Part shown: in pieces, positions 14,143 through 22,950 of the stretch
Position numbering within the stretch: position 1 is the stretch's first letter
Layout: every line of letters starts with the position of its first letter
Assembly: GCA_964638245.1 (NCBI GenBank)
Contig: CAZWZG010000011.1
Location: 1 to 35,310 of the forward strand
Source of the DNA: CAZWZG01 sp964638245
GTDB taxonomy: Bacteria > Pseudomonadota > Alphaproteobacteria > Rhodobacterales > Rhodobacteraceae
Reading direction: 5' to 3'
Length of the DNA: 35,310 bases
Notes under the pieces: generated by a model
Database searches by the model: none
Seen by the model: only the letters and a program-made list of their open reading frames with translations
Told to the model about the DNA's origin: nothing
Made by a program: the position numbers and the translations under genes

Positions 14143-14925
14143 TCAGCTCCGTCCGGCTTTTTCGGAATGGCGTGTCTTCAGGCCGCATAGTCTTACGACG
14201 TCTTCAACTTCGTTACTGGCAAAATCTGCTCCCGTTTGCCGTTTCACATCTTCTAACGCATCCAGAACCGCGCCGCCAACACCTACGGGCGTCTTGCGCT
14301 CGACTGCCGCACGTACGACGGTGACCAGCGATTTGATGCGCGCCAGCTTTTCGGTATGGGCAGCGGATATCAAAACGGCCTCGAATGGCTCGCGCTCTAG
14401 AATGCGTCTGATTTCGCTTCGGGATTTCCCGAGCACAAGACGGACCGCAATCCCGCGGCGCATCAGCATGCCCGACAGGACAACTGCGCCGAGCGTGTGA
14501 TCTTCTTCAGCAGGCACGACGATCGCGACCGCAGGTGCATCATGGGGCGGTTCGCGCCGTTCGCTGGTCAGTTCGCGCAGGGCAAGCTGCAATCGGCTGG
14601 CGCCGATCGTGACATCCGAAAATCCAAGCGTGTCCTCACACCACTGCGCACCCAGGCGCCGCGCGACAACAGGAATGTAGCTTTCGCAGATACTTTCGTT
14701 GGAAATGCCCGCGTTCAGCATGTCAGCGACCACATAGCGCAGCGCGTCACGTTCTACGGAGGTTGCGGCGCGCTCCATGCGCTCAAGAAAACGGTCGGAC
14801 AAAAGCCGACGGCCGGAGGTGCGCTGGTTCAAGAGGACGGACATGGCTTTCCCAGCGAGGTCCTCGACGGGGCCTGCGCTTGACGCCGACGATGGGCGTG
14901 CCTTGTTTTCGGGGCCGTCTGTCAT
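14143..14925 (-). CDS. ppaA: PpaA/AerR, cobalamin-binding antirepressor of PpsR
   Basis: PpaA (AerR) binds vitamin B12 and modulates PpsR/CrtJ. The 260-residue protein has an N-terminal helical domain with SYIPVVARRLGAQWCEDTLGFSDVTIG cut across residues about 82-108, then the B12-binding fold with the axial histidine in EEDHTLGA (His143), followed by GMLMRRGIAVRL. The ATG at 14925 has AGGA about 8 nt upstream. It is the first gene of the minus-strand operon ppaA-ppsR. Its promoter carries a perfect PpsR operator, so the pair is probably under PpsR feedback. Confidence 0.95.
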   Translation of the reverse strand: MTDGPENKARPSSASSAGPVEDLAGKAMSVLLNQRTSGRRLLSDRFLERMERAATSVERDALRYVVADMLNAGISNESICESYIPVVARRLGAQWCEDTLGFSDVTIGASRLQLALRELTSERREPPHDAPAVAIVVPAEEDHTLGAVVLSGMLMRRGIAVRLVLGKSRSEIRRILEREPFEAVLISAAHTEKLARIKSLVTVVRAAVERKTPVGVGGAVLDALEDVKRQTGADFASNEVEDVVRLCGLKTRHSEKAGRS

Positions 14926-14985
14926 TGGGCTTTCCTATCAGCCAGACAGAGCAACAGCCAGTAACGATGGTTGTTGATCTGGCGG

Positions 14986-15015
14986 ATTATGGCGCTTCTG
15001 AATTCGGAATGTCAA
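14986..15015 (-). promoter_or_regulatory. Predicted sigma70 promoter of ppaA
   Basis: Minus-strand TTGACA (15015-15010), an 18-bp spacer and CATAAT (14991-14986). The -35 box is one arm of the PpsR operator at 15010-15027. The transcript would have a leader of about 50-55 nt before the ppaA ATG. Confidence 0.7.
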
Positions 15016-15027
15016 AGAAAATTGACA
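15010..15027. promoter_or_regulatory. PpsR/CrtJ-type operator at the ppaA promoter
   Basis: TGTCAAAGAAAATTGACA is a perfect TGT-N12-ACA site with TGTCAA/TTGACA arms. It overlaps the -35 of ppaA and lies 128 bp from the second operator in front of bchF (end to start). Confidence 0.85.
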
Positions 15028-15155
15028 TCTGGCGTGCATTGAGCGCCCGCAACAAGCGGCAAAAGGCCGCGATTGGCTCCCAAATCAAGGCAATTTTGTC
15101 AGTTTTGGCAGTGATTTCGCAGGAAATTTCCACTGCGCAACTGTCAGATCCAAAC

Positions 15156-15173
15156 TGTAAGTTCTAATTGACA
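15156..15173. promoter_or_regulatory. PpsR/CrtJ-type operator at the bchF promoter
   Basis: TGTAAGTTCTAATTGACA matches TGT-N12-ACA. Its right arm (TTGACA) is the -35 box of the bchF promoter, so repressor and polymerase compete for the same bases. Confidence 0.85.
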
Positions 15174-15196
15174 CTTTTCGGGTGGCGAGGATAAAT
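15168..15196 (+). promoter_or_regulatory. Predicted sigma70 promoter of bchF and the downstream bch-puh genes
   Basis: TTGACA (15168-15173), a 17-bp spacer and ATAAAT (15191-15196). The start point would be near 15203, giving a leader of about 28 nt with GGGGAGG at 15217-15223. It drives the long run bchFNBHLM-lhaA and probably beyond. Confidence 0.8.
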
Positions 15197-15230
15197 TGGC
15201 GCATGAATTGCCGGCTGGGGAGGCCTGCTG

Positions 15231-15719
15231 ATGCGCAATCCCGCTACGGTCCGAGAACCCCGAGAAGGGCTCTACACCGAAGCCGAGCGTGCTCGACGAG
15301 ACGCTACCGTTTGGACGACCGTTCAGGCCGTTCTGGCGCCGTTGCAGTTTGTCGTTTTTCTGGTCTCGCTCGGGCTGGTCATCCGCTACATGGCGACCGG
15401 TTTGGGCTACGAAATCGCCACCATTTCGATCGTCATCAAGACCCTCATTCTTTACACGATCATGGTGACCGGCGCGATCTGGGAGAAGGTCGTTTTCGAT
15501 CAGTGGCTTTTCGCCGAACCATTCTTCTGGGAGGACGTCTTCTCGTTCCTCGTCATCGCATTGCACACGGGGTATCTTGTCGCGTTGTCAGGGGGTTACC
15601 TGAGCCCATCGGCGCTGATGACCTTGGCGCTCGCTGCCTATCTGACCTATGTCGTGAACGCCGGGCAGTTCCTTTGGAAGCTGCGCCAGGCGCGCCTTCA
15701 GGCGGAGGCGATGGCATGA
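15231..15719 (+). CDS. bchF: 2-vinyl bacteriochlorophyllide hydratase
   Basis: BchF adds water to the C3 vinyl group of (bacterio)chlorophyllide. The 162-residue product is hydrophobic, with about four membrane helices and the family segments LYTEAERARRDATVW, IWEKVVFDQWLFAEPFFWED and VNAGQFLWKLRQARLQ. The ATG at 15231 has GGGGAGG at 7 nt. The stop overlaps bchN by ATGA. It is the first gene of the rightward bch operon, directly behind a PpsR-controlled promoter. Confidence 0.96.
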   Translation: MRNPATVREPREGLYTEAERARRDATVWTTVQAVLAPLQFVVFLVSLGLVIRYMATGLGYEIATISIVIKTLILYTIMVTGAIWEKVVFDQWLFAEPFFWEDVFSFLVIALHTGYLVALSGGYLSPSALMTLALAAYLTYVVNAGQFLWKLRQARLQAEAMA

Positions 15720-17002
15720 ACAAACCGATCCTTCAGGCCCCGGAAAACGGATGCCGCAACACGCCCGTTTTGAAGGAGCGCGGACAGCACGAAGTGTTCT
15801 GCGGTTTGACCGGTATCATCTGGCTTCATCGCAAGATGCAAGACACGTTTTTCCTGGTCGTAGGATCGCGTACATGCGCGCATCTTTTGCAATCTGCGGC
15901 CGGGGTGATGATCTTTGCCGAACCCCGATTCGGGACAGCGATTCTCGAAGAGAAAGATTTGGCCGGCCTGGCGGACGCAAATGACGAGCTGGACCGCGAA
16001 GTTGCCCGCCTATTGTCACGTAGACCTGACATTAAGACCCTGTTTCTGGTCGGATCGTGCCCGTCCGAGGTCATAAAGCTGGACCTTGCGCGCGCCGCCG
16101 AGCGATTGTCCGCGACATATCTGCCCAATGTGCGTGTCCTGAACTATTCCGGTTCGGGAATCGAAACGACGTTCACCCAAGGCGAAGATGCCTGTCTGGC
16201 CTCGATGGTGCCGGAGTTGCCGGAGACGGACGAAGACGGCTTGCTCGTTGTCGGCGCCCTGCCGGACGTGGTCGAAGATCAGATGCTGGGCCTTCTGGAC
16301 GACATCGGCGTTCCGAATGTCTCGGTCCTTCCTAGCCGAAAAAGCGGTGAATGGCCGGCCATCGGTCCGAATACCCGTGTCCTTCTTGCCCAGCCTTTCC
16401 TTGGTGACGCACTGGCGGCTTTGCAGCGGCGCGGCGTTCAAACCATCCACGCCCCGTTCCCATTTGGTGTCGAAGGCACGACGGCGTGGCTGACCGCTGC
16501 AGCGCAAGCTTTCGGGATATCGCCCGATCGCGTTCTGGACGTCACAGAAGCGCCGAGGCGGCGCGCGACCCAAGCCATTGCAGCCCGCGCGCGCGATCTT
16601 TCGGGTAAGTCGGTTTTCTTCTTTCCCGATAGCCAGCTTGAAATCCCGCTCGCCCGGTTCCTGACTCGCGAATGCGGAATGGATGCGGTCGAAATTGGCA
16701 CACCGTTCTTGCACAAGGACATTCTGGGGCCAGAGCTGGATGCCCTGTCGGAAGGCCCGCAAATTTCGGAAGGACAGGACGTCGAGCGGCAACTGGATCG
16801 TGTCCGCGCCGCGCGCCCGGATCTGACGGTTTGCGGCCTGGGCCTTGCCAATCCGCTCGAGGCCGAAGGGCTTGCCACGAAATGGGCGATCGAATTGGTC
16901 TTCAGCCCGGTGCATTTCTACGAGCAGGCAGGTGATCTGGCCGAGCTTTTTGCCCGACCGCTGCGCCGCAAGGCGCGTCTTCATCTGGAGGCGGCGGAAT
17001 GA
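15716..17002 (+). CDS. bchN: Dark-operative protochlorophyllide reductase subunit N
   Basis: BchN with BchB forms the NifDK-like catalytic part of protochlorophyllide reductase (ring D reduction). The 428-residue product carries the three cluster cysteines Cys29 (EVFCGLTG), Cys54 (GSRTCAHLLQ) and Cys115 (VGSCPSE). The conserved C-terminal region (SEGQDVERQLDRVRAARPDL, then CGLGLANPLEAEGLATKW) is intact. The ATG at 15716 overlaps the bchF stop. The frame is open further upstream through the bchF region, but this is fortuitous. Confidence 0.97.
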   Translation: MNKPILQAPENGCRNTPVLKERGQHEVFCGLTGIIWLHRKMQDTFFLVVGSRTCAHLLQSAAGVMIFAEPRFGTAILEEKDLAGLADANDELDREVARLLSRRPDIKTLFLVGSCPSEVIKLDLARAAERLSATYLPNVRVLNYSGSGIETTFTQGEDACLASMVPELPETDEDGLLVVGALPDVVEDQMLGLLDDIGVPNVSVLPSRKSGEWPAIGPNTRVLLAQPFLGDALAALQRRGVQTIHAPFPFGVEGTTAWLTAAAQAFGISPDRVLDVTEAPRRRATQAIAARARDLSGKSVFFFPDSQLEIPLARFLTRECGMDAVEIGTPFLHKDILGPELDALSEGPQISEGQDVERQLDRVRAARPDLTVCGLGLANPLEAEGLATKWAIELVFSPVHFYEQAGDLAELFARPLRRKARLHLEAAE

Positions 17003-18531
17003 AGCTGACGGTCTGGACATACGAGGGCCCGCCCCATGTCGGCGCGATGCGCGTCGCAACCGGGATGGAAGGGCTACACTATGTCCTGCATGCGCCGCAG
17101 GGTGATACTTATGCCGATCTTCTGTTCACGATGATCGAGCGGCGTGGGCACCGCCCACCGGTCACTTACACGACATTCCAGGCACGTGACCTGGGGTCCG
17201 ATACCGCCACGTTGTTCAAGGACGCGGCGCGCGAAGCGTACGAGCGGTTCAAGCCAGAGGCGATGATCGTCGGTGCGTCCTGTACAGCTGAACTTATCCA
17301 GGACGATCCGGGCGGGTTGACCGAAGCGCTTGGCCTGCCGATCCCGGTGATCCCGCTTGAGCTTCCGAGCTATCAGCGCAAAGAAAACTTTGGCGCTGAT
17401 GAGACGTTCTTCCAGCTGGTGCGCCATCTGGCCAAGCCGCAGGACAAGACGCCCGAGATCACGGCGAACCTTCTTGGGCCAACCGGTCTTGGGTTCCGTC
17501 ATCGCGACGACGTCGAAGAAATCACACGTATTCTGAACGACGCAGGCATATCGGTGAATGTTGTTGCACCGATGGGGTCGCGCCCGTCCGACATCGCTCG
17601 GCTTGGCGCGGCCCATTTTAACGTGCTGATGTACCCCGAGACCGGCGAAAGTGCGGCGCGGTACCTCAAGCGCGAACTTGGACAACCGTACACGACAACG
17701 GTGCCGATTGGCGTGGGTGCGACGCGGGACTTCCTAGCCGAGGTCGAGGCGATCACCGGTATCCGCTCGGCGATGGCGCCCGAGCGCTTGCGCTTGCCCT
17801 GGTACTCGGCTTCGGTCGACAGCACCTATTTAACCGGCAAGCGCGTCTTTATCTTTGGCGATGCGACCCATGTGAAGGCCGCCGCGCGCGTGGCGCGCGA
17901 CGAGATGGGCTTCGAGGTCGCCGGGCTTGGCTGTTACAACCGTGAGTTTGCGCGCGATGTTCGGGGTCTCGCCAAAGAGTACGGCGTCGAGGCCCTGATC
18001 ACGGATGATTATCTGGAGGTCGAGGCGACCATCGAGGCGCTGCAGCCTGAAATGATCCTTGGCACCCAGATGGAACGGCACATCGGCAAGCGGCTGGGCA
18101 TTCCCTGTGCCGTTATTTCAGCGCCTGTCCATGTGCAGGACTTCCCGGCGCGGTATTCGCCGCAGATGGGCTGGGAAGGGGCGAACGTCCTTTTCGACAC
18201 TTGGGTCCATCCGCTTGTGATGGGGCTGGAAGAGCACCTGTTGCAAATGTTCCGCGAAGACTTCGAGTTCCATGACGGGGCCGGGGCATCCCACCATGGG
18301 GGCTCTGCCCCCGCTCGGGCCGAGCCCGAGCTCCCCCGGGATATTTCCGTCCAGATGAAGGAGCCAGGCAACGTGATCTGGCTGGCGGATGCAGAAAAAG
18401 AGTTGCGCAAGATCCCGTTCTTTGTGCGCGGCAAGGCCAAACGGAATACGGAGATTTTTGCGGCTGAGACCGGGGTGGACGAGATTTCGGTCGAAACGCT
18501 TTACGATGCGAAGGCCCACTATGCGCGATGA
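16999..18531 (+). CDS. bchB: Dark-operative protochlorophyllide reductase subunit B
   Basis: BchB completes the DPOR catalytic heterotetramer. The 510-residue product begins MKLTVWTYEGPPHVGAMRVA, has the unusual aspartate cluster ligand at Asp36 (HAPQGD), the SCTAELIQDD and SYQRKENFGADE segments and the C-terminal small domain (KELRKIPFFVRGKAKRNTE). The linker between the two parts, after SHHGG, varies in the family; here it is encoded by an in-frame copy of the double-hairpin repeat (18298-18360, about residues 434-454). It overlaps bchN by ATGA and bchH by 11 nt. Confidence 0.97.
   Translation: MKLTVWTYEGPPHVGAMRVATGMEGLHYVLHAPQGDTYADLLFTMIERRGHRPPVTYTTFQARDLGSDTATLFKDAAREAYERFKPEAMIVGASCTAELIQDDPGGLTEALGLPIPVIPLELPSYQRKENFGADETFFQLVRHLAKPQDKTPEITANLLGPTGLGFRHRDDVEEITRILNDAGISVNVVAPMGSRPSDIARLGAAHFNVLMYPETGESAARYLKRELGQPYTTTVPIGVGATRDFLAEVEAITGIRSAMAPERLRLPWYSASVDSTYLTGKRVFIFGDATHVKAAARVARDEMGFEVAGLGCYNREFARDVRGLAKEYGVEALITDDYLEVEATIEALQPEMILGTQMERHIGKRLGIPCAVISAPVHVQDFPARYSPQMGWEGANVLFDTWVHPLVMGLEEHLLQMFREDFEFHDGAGASHHGGSAPARAEPELPRDISVQMKEPGNVIWLADAEKELRKIPFFVRGKAKRNTEIFAAETGVDEISVETLYDAKAHYAR
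18298..18360 (+). repeat. Double-hairpin interspersed repeat inside bchB (copy 2)
   Basis: GGGGGC-TCT-GCCCCC (18298-18312) is identical to copy 1 at 8684-8698. Next comes GCTCGGGC-CGA-GCCCGAGC (18313-18331), a different sequence but again a perfect 8-bp stem, then TCCCCCGGGATATTT and a purine-rich end. The 63 bp are exactly 21 codons and encode GGSAPARAEPELPRDISVQM and one further Lys in the variable BchB linker. Confidence 0.9.
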
Positions 18532-21500
18532 GGTGATGGATATCACTCCTTACCGCGTGGTGATTGTCACGCTGGACGCCCATGCGGCGGGTCCAGCGGC
18601 ACGGGTGACAACGCGGTTGGCGGCGGATTATCCGGGGCTGGAAGTCTCGGTGATCGCGGCGGCCGAGTGGGCCGAGGCGCCCGAGGCTTTGGATGCGGCA
18701 AAGGTTCAGATCGAGACCGCCGATATTGTCATCGCGAACCTCCTGTTCCTTGAAGAGCATGTGCAGGCGGTGTTGCCATCGTTGGAGCGTGCGCGCGCCA
18801 CTGCGGATGCGTTTGTGGGCATGGTCGCCGATCCGGCGGTCGTCAAACTGACGCGGATGGGCGATTTGGATATGTCCAAGCCTGCGAGCGGGGCGATGGC
18901 CTTGCTCAAGAAGCTGCGGGGGACAGCCAAGCCTTCTGCGGCTTCCGGCCAGAAGCAGATGAAGATGCTGCGGCGGTTGCCCAAGATCCTGAAGTACATT
19001 CCGGGCAAAGCGCAGGACCTGCGCGCTTGGTTTTTGTGCATGCAGTATTGGCTGGGCGGCTCGGACGACAATGTTGAGGGTCTCGTTCGGTTCCTGATCT
19101 CGCGATATGCGGATCGTACCGATTGGCGCGGGACGAAAACGGCGGCACCTGTCGATTACCCGGACGTGGGGCTCTATCACCCCGATTTGCCGGGGAAGAT
19201 CGGGACAGACGTGAACGCCTTGCCGCGCCCGAAAGATGCGGTTGCGACGGTCGGGATCCTTATGATGCGGTCTTATGTGCTGGCCTCGGACCGGGCGCAC
19301 TACGACGCGGTGATCCGTGCTTTCGAGGCGCGAGGTCTGGCCGTGGTGCCAGCCTTTGCAGGGGGGCTCGATGGGCGGCCTGCGATTGAAGCCTACATGG
19401 CGGGTCGCGTTGATGCGTTGGTCTCGCTGACCGGGTTCAGTCTAGTGGGCGGGCCTGCGTATAATGATAGCGATGCGGCAGTCGATGTGCTCAAAGCACT
19501 GGATGTGCCTTACATCGCCGCGCATCCGCTTGAGTTCCAGACGCTGAGCGAATGGCGCGTGTCCGGTGGCGGGCTTGGGCCAGTTGAGACGACGATGCTG
19601 GTGGCTCTACCCGAGATCGACGGTGCCACGAACCCGACCGTGTTTGCGGGCCGGGATGGCGGATCGGAACGCTCGATGTTGCCCGAACCCGAGCGTGTCG
19701 AGGCGTTGGCTGAGAAAGTGGCGCGGTTGGCGGCGCTTCGGCGCTCTGAGGTTCAAGAGCGCAAGCTGGCCATCGTTCTTTATGGGTTTCCGCCGAATGC
19801 CGGGGCCGTTGGCACGGCAGCGTATCTTTCGGTTTTCGAGAGCCTTTTCAATGTGATGACGGGTTTGAAGGCCGATGGCTATTCCTTCGAAATGCCTGAA
19901 AGCGTTGATGCCTTGCGCGAACTGGTGCTGAAGGGCAATGCCGACCAATTGGGACAAGAGGCGAATGTCGCCGCCCATGTTCCGGCAGATCAGCTGGTGG
20001 CGCGCACCCCCTGGCTTGATGAGATCGAAGCGGTTTGGGGCCCTGCTCCAGGGCGCATCCAGACAGATGGTCGTGGGGTCTATGTCCTGGGTGCGGATTT
20101 CGGGAATGTATTTGTCGGGGTGCAACCAGCGTTTGGATATGAGGGCGATCCGATGCGCCTTCTCTTCGAAAAAGGCTTTGCGCCGACCCACGCGTTTTCG
20201 GCCTTCTATCAGTGGATTAAGCAGGATTTCGAGGCGGATGCCGTGCTGCATTTCGGGATGCACGGTGCGCTGGAGTTCATGCCGGGCAAGCAGGCCGGGC
20301 CGAGCGGGGCATGCTGGCCGGATCGTCTGATCGGGGCGCTGCCCAACATCTATCTTTACGCGGCGAACAACCCGTCCGAGGCGACACTGGCCAAGCGGCG
20401 CGCGAATGCGATCACGGTCAGCCATCTGACGCCGCCTCTTGCGACGGCGGGGCTCTACAAGGGTCTGGCCGAGTTGAAAGACAGCGTCATGCGCTGGCGC
20501 GAGATGGCGCCAGAAGCCCCCGAGCGCGGCGATCTGGAAGAGCTGATCAGGGATCAGGCGGCTGCCGTTGATATGGACGGGGCCGAGCCAGGCAAACTGT
20601 GGCTCAAGCTTCTGGAGACCGAAGACGCGCTGATCACCGATGGTCTTCACGTCGTTGGGCGTCCGATTGGATCAGATGCGCGGACCGCGCATCTTGAGGC
20701 TGCCGGTGCCGAAGGTGAGGCGCGGGAGGCGCTGGATGCCGCGCTGGCCCAGACAAACGAGGTTCCGGCGATCCTTCATGCGCTGGGCGGACATTTCGTG
20801 CCGCCTGTGCCGGGCGGGGACCTGATCCGCTCGCCCGAGATCCTGCCTACGGGCCGCAATATCCATGCGTTCGACCCATTCCGTATGCCGACCGCCTTCG
20901 CGATGGTCGAAGGGGCCAAACAAGCGGAACTGCTGCTGGAGACCCACGCGACGTTGCCGCGCACCGTGGCGCTGGTCCTTTGGGGGTCGGACAACATCAA
21001 GTCTGACGGTTGCCCGATGGCGCAAGCCTTGGCGTTGATCGGTGCCAAGCCGCGCTTCGATGCTTTCGGACGCCTTTCGGGTGCGGACCTGATCCCGCTT
21101 GAAGAACTCGGACGTCCCCGCGTCGACGTGATCATGACGCTGTCGGGAATTTTCCGCGATCTTCTGCCCCTCCAGACGCGCATGCTGGCTGAGGCCGCGT
21201 TCAAGGCCGCAACCGCCGATGAACCGCTCGAAATGAACTTCATCAAGGCGCACGCCGAGGCTTATGCGACTGAAACCGGCTGCGACATCGAAGAGGCGGC
21301 ATTGCGGGTCTTCTCGAATGCCGAAGGCGCCTATGGGTCGAACGTCAACCAGCTGGTCGATAGCTCGGCTTTCGCTGACGAGGACGAACTGGCCGATGCC
21401 TACGAGGCCCGCAAAAGCTTTGCTTATGGTCGCAATGGCAAGGCGGCGCAGAATGCGGATTTGCTTCAGAAGACGCTCAAGACCGTCGATCTGGCCTATC

Positions 21501-22024
21501 AGAACCTCGAATCTGTCGAACTCGGCGTAACAACCGTCGACCACTACTTCGACACGCTCGGTGGGATCAGCCGCGCGGTGAAGCGGGCCAAGGGTGAAGA
21601 AGCCGCCGTCTATATTTCGGACCAGACGCGCGGCGTCGGCAAAGTGCGCACGCTCAAAGAGCAAATCGCGCTCGAGACCCGCTCGCGGAGCCTGAACCCG
21701 AAATTCTTCGAGCCGCTCTTGGAGCATGGCCACGAGGGTGTCCGCGCGCTTGAGGCGCATGTCACGAACACGCTCGGCTGGTCGGCCACGACCGGTCAGG
21801 TCGATCCGTGGGTTTATCAAAGAATTTCAGAGACTTTCGTCCTTGATGACGAGATGCGGAAGCGGCTCTCAGAGCTCAATCCGCAGGCCAGCGTACGCAT
21901 GGCCAACCGCCTGCTCGAAGCTTCAGAGCGGGCCTATTGGGAACCGGATGAAGAAACGCTCGCAGCGCTGCAAGGTGCAGCAGACGAGCTGGAAGACCGA
22001 ATGGAAGGGATCGCTGCAGAATGA
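18521..22024 (+). CDS. bchH: Magnesium chelatase, porphyrin-binding subunit H
   Basis: BchH binds protoporphyrin IX and receives Mg2+ with the BchI/BchD motor (not in the window). The product is 1167 residues. I chose the ATG at 18521 (MRDEVMDITPYRVVIVTLDA), which aligns with the family N-terminus; an in-frame ATG at 18536 is the alternative. The frame is open further upstream inside bchB without meaning. Conserved stretches include MQYWLGGSDDN, FSLVGGPAYND, HFGMHGALEFMPGKQ and LWGSDNIKSDG. After NPTVFAGRDGG a Cys-rich loop that I recall from some purple-bacterial BchH proteins is absent. It overlaps bchL by ATGA. Confidence 0.96.
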   Translation: MRDEVMDITPYRVVIVTLDAHAAGPAARVTTRLAADYPGLEVSVIAAAEWAEAPEALDAAKVQIETADIVIANLLFLEEHVQAVLPSLERARATADAFVGMVADPAVVKLTRMGDLDMSKPASGAMALLKKLRGTAKPSAASGQKQMKMLRRLPKILKYIPGKAQDLRAWFLCMQYWLGGSDDNVEGLVRFLISRYADRTDWRGTKTAAPVDYPDVGLYHPDLPGKIGTDVNALPRPKDAVATVGILMMRSYVLASDRAHYDAVIRAFEARGLAVVPAFAGGLDGRPAIEAYMAGRVDALVSLTGFSLVGGPAYNDSDAAVDVLKALDVPYIAAHPLEFQTLSEWRVSGGGLGPVETTMLVALPEIDGATNPTVFAGRDGGSERSMLPEPERVEALAEKVARLAALRRSEVQERKLAIVLYGFPPNAGAVGTAAYLSVFESLFNVMTGLKADGYSFEMPESVDALRELVLKGNADQLGQEANVAAHVPADQLVARTPWLDEIEAVWGPAPGRIQTDGRGVYVLGADFGNVFVGVQPAFGYEGDPMRLLFEKGFAPTHAFSAFYQWIKQDFEADAVLHFGMHGALEFMPGKQAGPSGACWPDRLIGALPNIYLYAANNPSEATLAKRRANAITVSHLTPPLATAGLYKGLAELKDSVMRWREMAPEAPERGDLEELIRDQAAAVDMDGAEPGKLWLKLLETEDALITDGLHVVGRPIGSDARTAHLEAAGAEGEAREALDAALAQTNEVPAILHALGGHFVPPVPGGDLIRSPEILPTGRNIHAFDPFRMPTAFAMVEGAKQAELLLETHATLPRTVALVLWGSDNIKSDGCPMAQALALIGAKPRFDAFGRLSGADLIPLEELGRPRVDVIMTLSGIFRDLLPLQTRMLAEAAFKAATADEPLEMNFIKAHAEAYATETGCDIEEAALRVFSNAEGAYGSNVNQLVDSSAFADEDELADAYEARKSFAYGRNGKAAQNADLLQKTLKTVDLAYQNLESVELGVTTVDHYFDTLGGISRAVKRAKGEEAAVYISDQTRGVGKVRTLKEQIALETRSRSLNPKFFEPLLEHGHEGVRALEAHVTNTLGWSATTGQVDPWVYQRISETFVLDDEMRKRLSELNPQASVRMANRLLEASERAYWEPDEETLAALQGAADELEDRMEGIAAE

Positions 22025-22950
22025 GCCCGAGAGACGAAATAGACGCCCCACGCCTTCGAGCCGCCGCCGGCATGAACAAAGGCCAGGATGGCGAAGGATC
22101 GGTACAGGTCCACATGGACCCGTCGATGAAGATCGAGGGTGCGAAAGTGTTTTCGGTTTACGGCAAGGGCGGGATTGGCAAGTCGACGACCAGCTCGAAC
22201 TTGTCGGCGGCCTTCAGCACGCTCGGCAAGCGCGTGCTTCAGATCGGGTGCGATCCAAAGCATGACTCGACCTTCACCTTAACCGGAAGCCTTGTGCCCA
22301 CGGTGATCGACATTCTCAAAGAGGTCGATTTCCACGCCGAGGAACTCCGCCCGGAGGACTTCATGTTCGAAGGCTTTGGCGGCGTGATGTGTGTCGAAGC
22401 CGGCGGTCCGCCCGCCGGGACCGGATGTGGCGGCTATGTCGTCGGTCAGACGGTGAAGCTTCTGAAGCAGCACCACATGCTCGAAGACACCGATGTCGTG
22501 ATTTTCGACGTTCTTGGTGATGTGGTTTGCGGCGGGTTTGCCGCCCCGCTTCAGCATGCGGACCGAGCATTGATCGTCACGGCGAATGATTTCGACAGCA
22601 TCTATGCCATGAACCGCATCATCGCGGCGGTCGAGGCCAAGTCGAAGAACTATGGCGTGCGGCTTGCGGGTTGTGTTGCCAACCGCTCGAAAGCCACCGA
22701 CGAGGTGGACCGTTATTGCGACACCGTCGGCTTCAAGCGCGTGGCGCATATGCCCGACTACGACGCGATCCGCCGTTCACGCCTCAAGAAGAAGACGCTG
22801 TTCGAAATGCCCGAGGAGGAGGACATCCTTCTGGCCCGCTCCGAATACGTGTCGTTGGCCGAAAAGCTTTGGAATTCGGTTGGGGAAGACCCGCTGACAC
22901 CATCACCGCTTCCGGATCGGGAGATCTTTGAATTGCTGGGCTTCGATTGA
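22021..22950 (+). CDS. bchL: Protochlorophyllide reductase iron-sulfur ATP-binding protein BchL
   Basis: BchL is the NifH-like ATPase that passes electrons to BchNB. The 309-residue protein has the P-loop GKGGIGKSTTSSN (about residues 48-60), IGCDPKHDST, and the two subunit-bridging cluster cysteines in PPAGTGCGG and DVLGDVVCGGF. The N-terminal 35 residues before VFSVYGKGG are an extension that varies in the family. It overlaps bchH by ATGA, and its TGA shares one base with the bchM ATG. Confidence 0.97.
   Translation: MSPRDEIDAPRLRAAAGMNKGQDGEGSVQVHMDPSMKIEGAKVFSVYGKGGIGKSTTSSNLSAAFSTLGKRVLQIGCDPKHDSTFTLTGSLVPTVIDILKEVDFHAEELRPEDFMFEGFGGVMCVEAGGPPAGTGCGGYVVGQTVKLLKQHHMLEDTDVVIFDVLGDVVCGGFAAPLQHADRALIVTANDFDSIYAMNRIIAAVEAKSKNYGVRLAGCVANRSKATDEVDRYCDTVGFKRVAHMPDYDAIRRSRLKKKTLFEMPEEEDILLARSEYVSLAEKLWNSVGEDPLTPSPLPDREIFELLGFD

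Noticed and set aside
12677..14188. A longer PpsR starting at 14188
   Set aside because: The extension overlaps ppaA, has no family similarity, and the ATG at 14092 has a ribosome binding site and gives the usual length.
15182..15715. A 178-codon open stretch in the bchN frame overlapping bchF, suggesting an extended BchN
   Set aside because: BchF is clearly encoded in another frame here, and BchN's family N-terminus begins at the ATG at 15716 that overlaps the bchF stop.
16016..17059. A 347-codon antisense frame opposite bchN
   Set aside because: It lies fully over an intact bchN with no recognisable motif or ribosome binding site.
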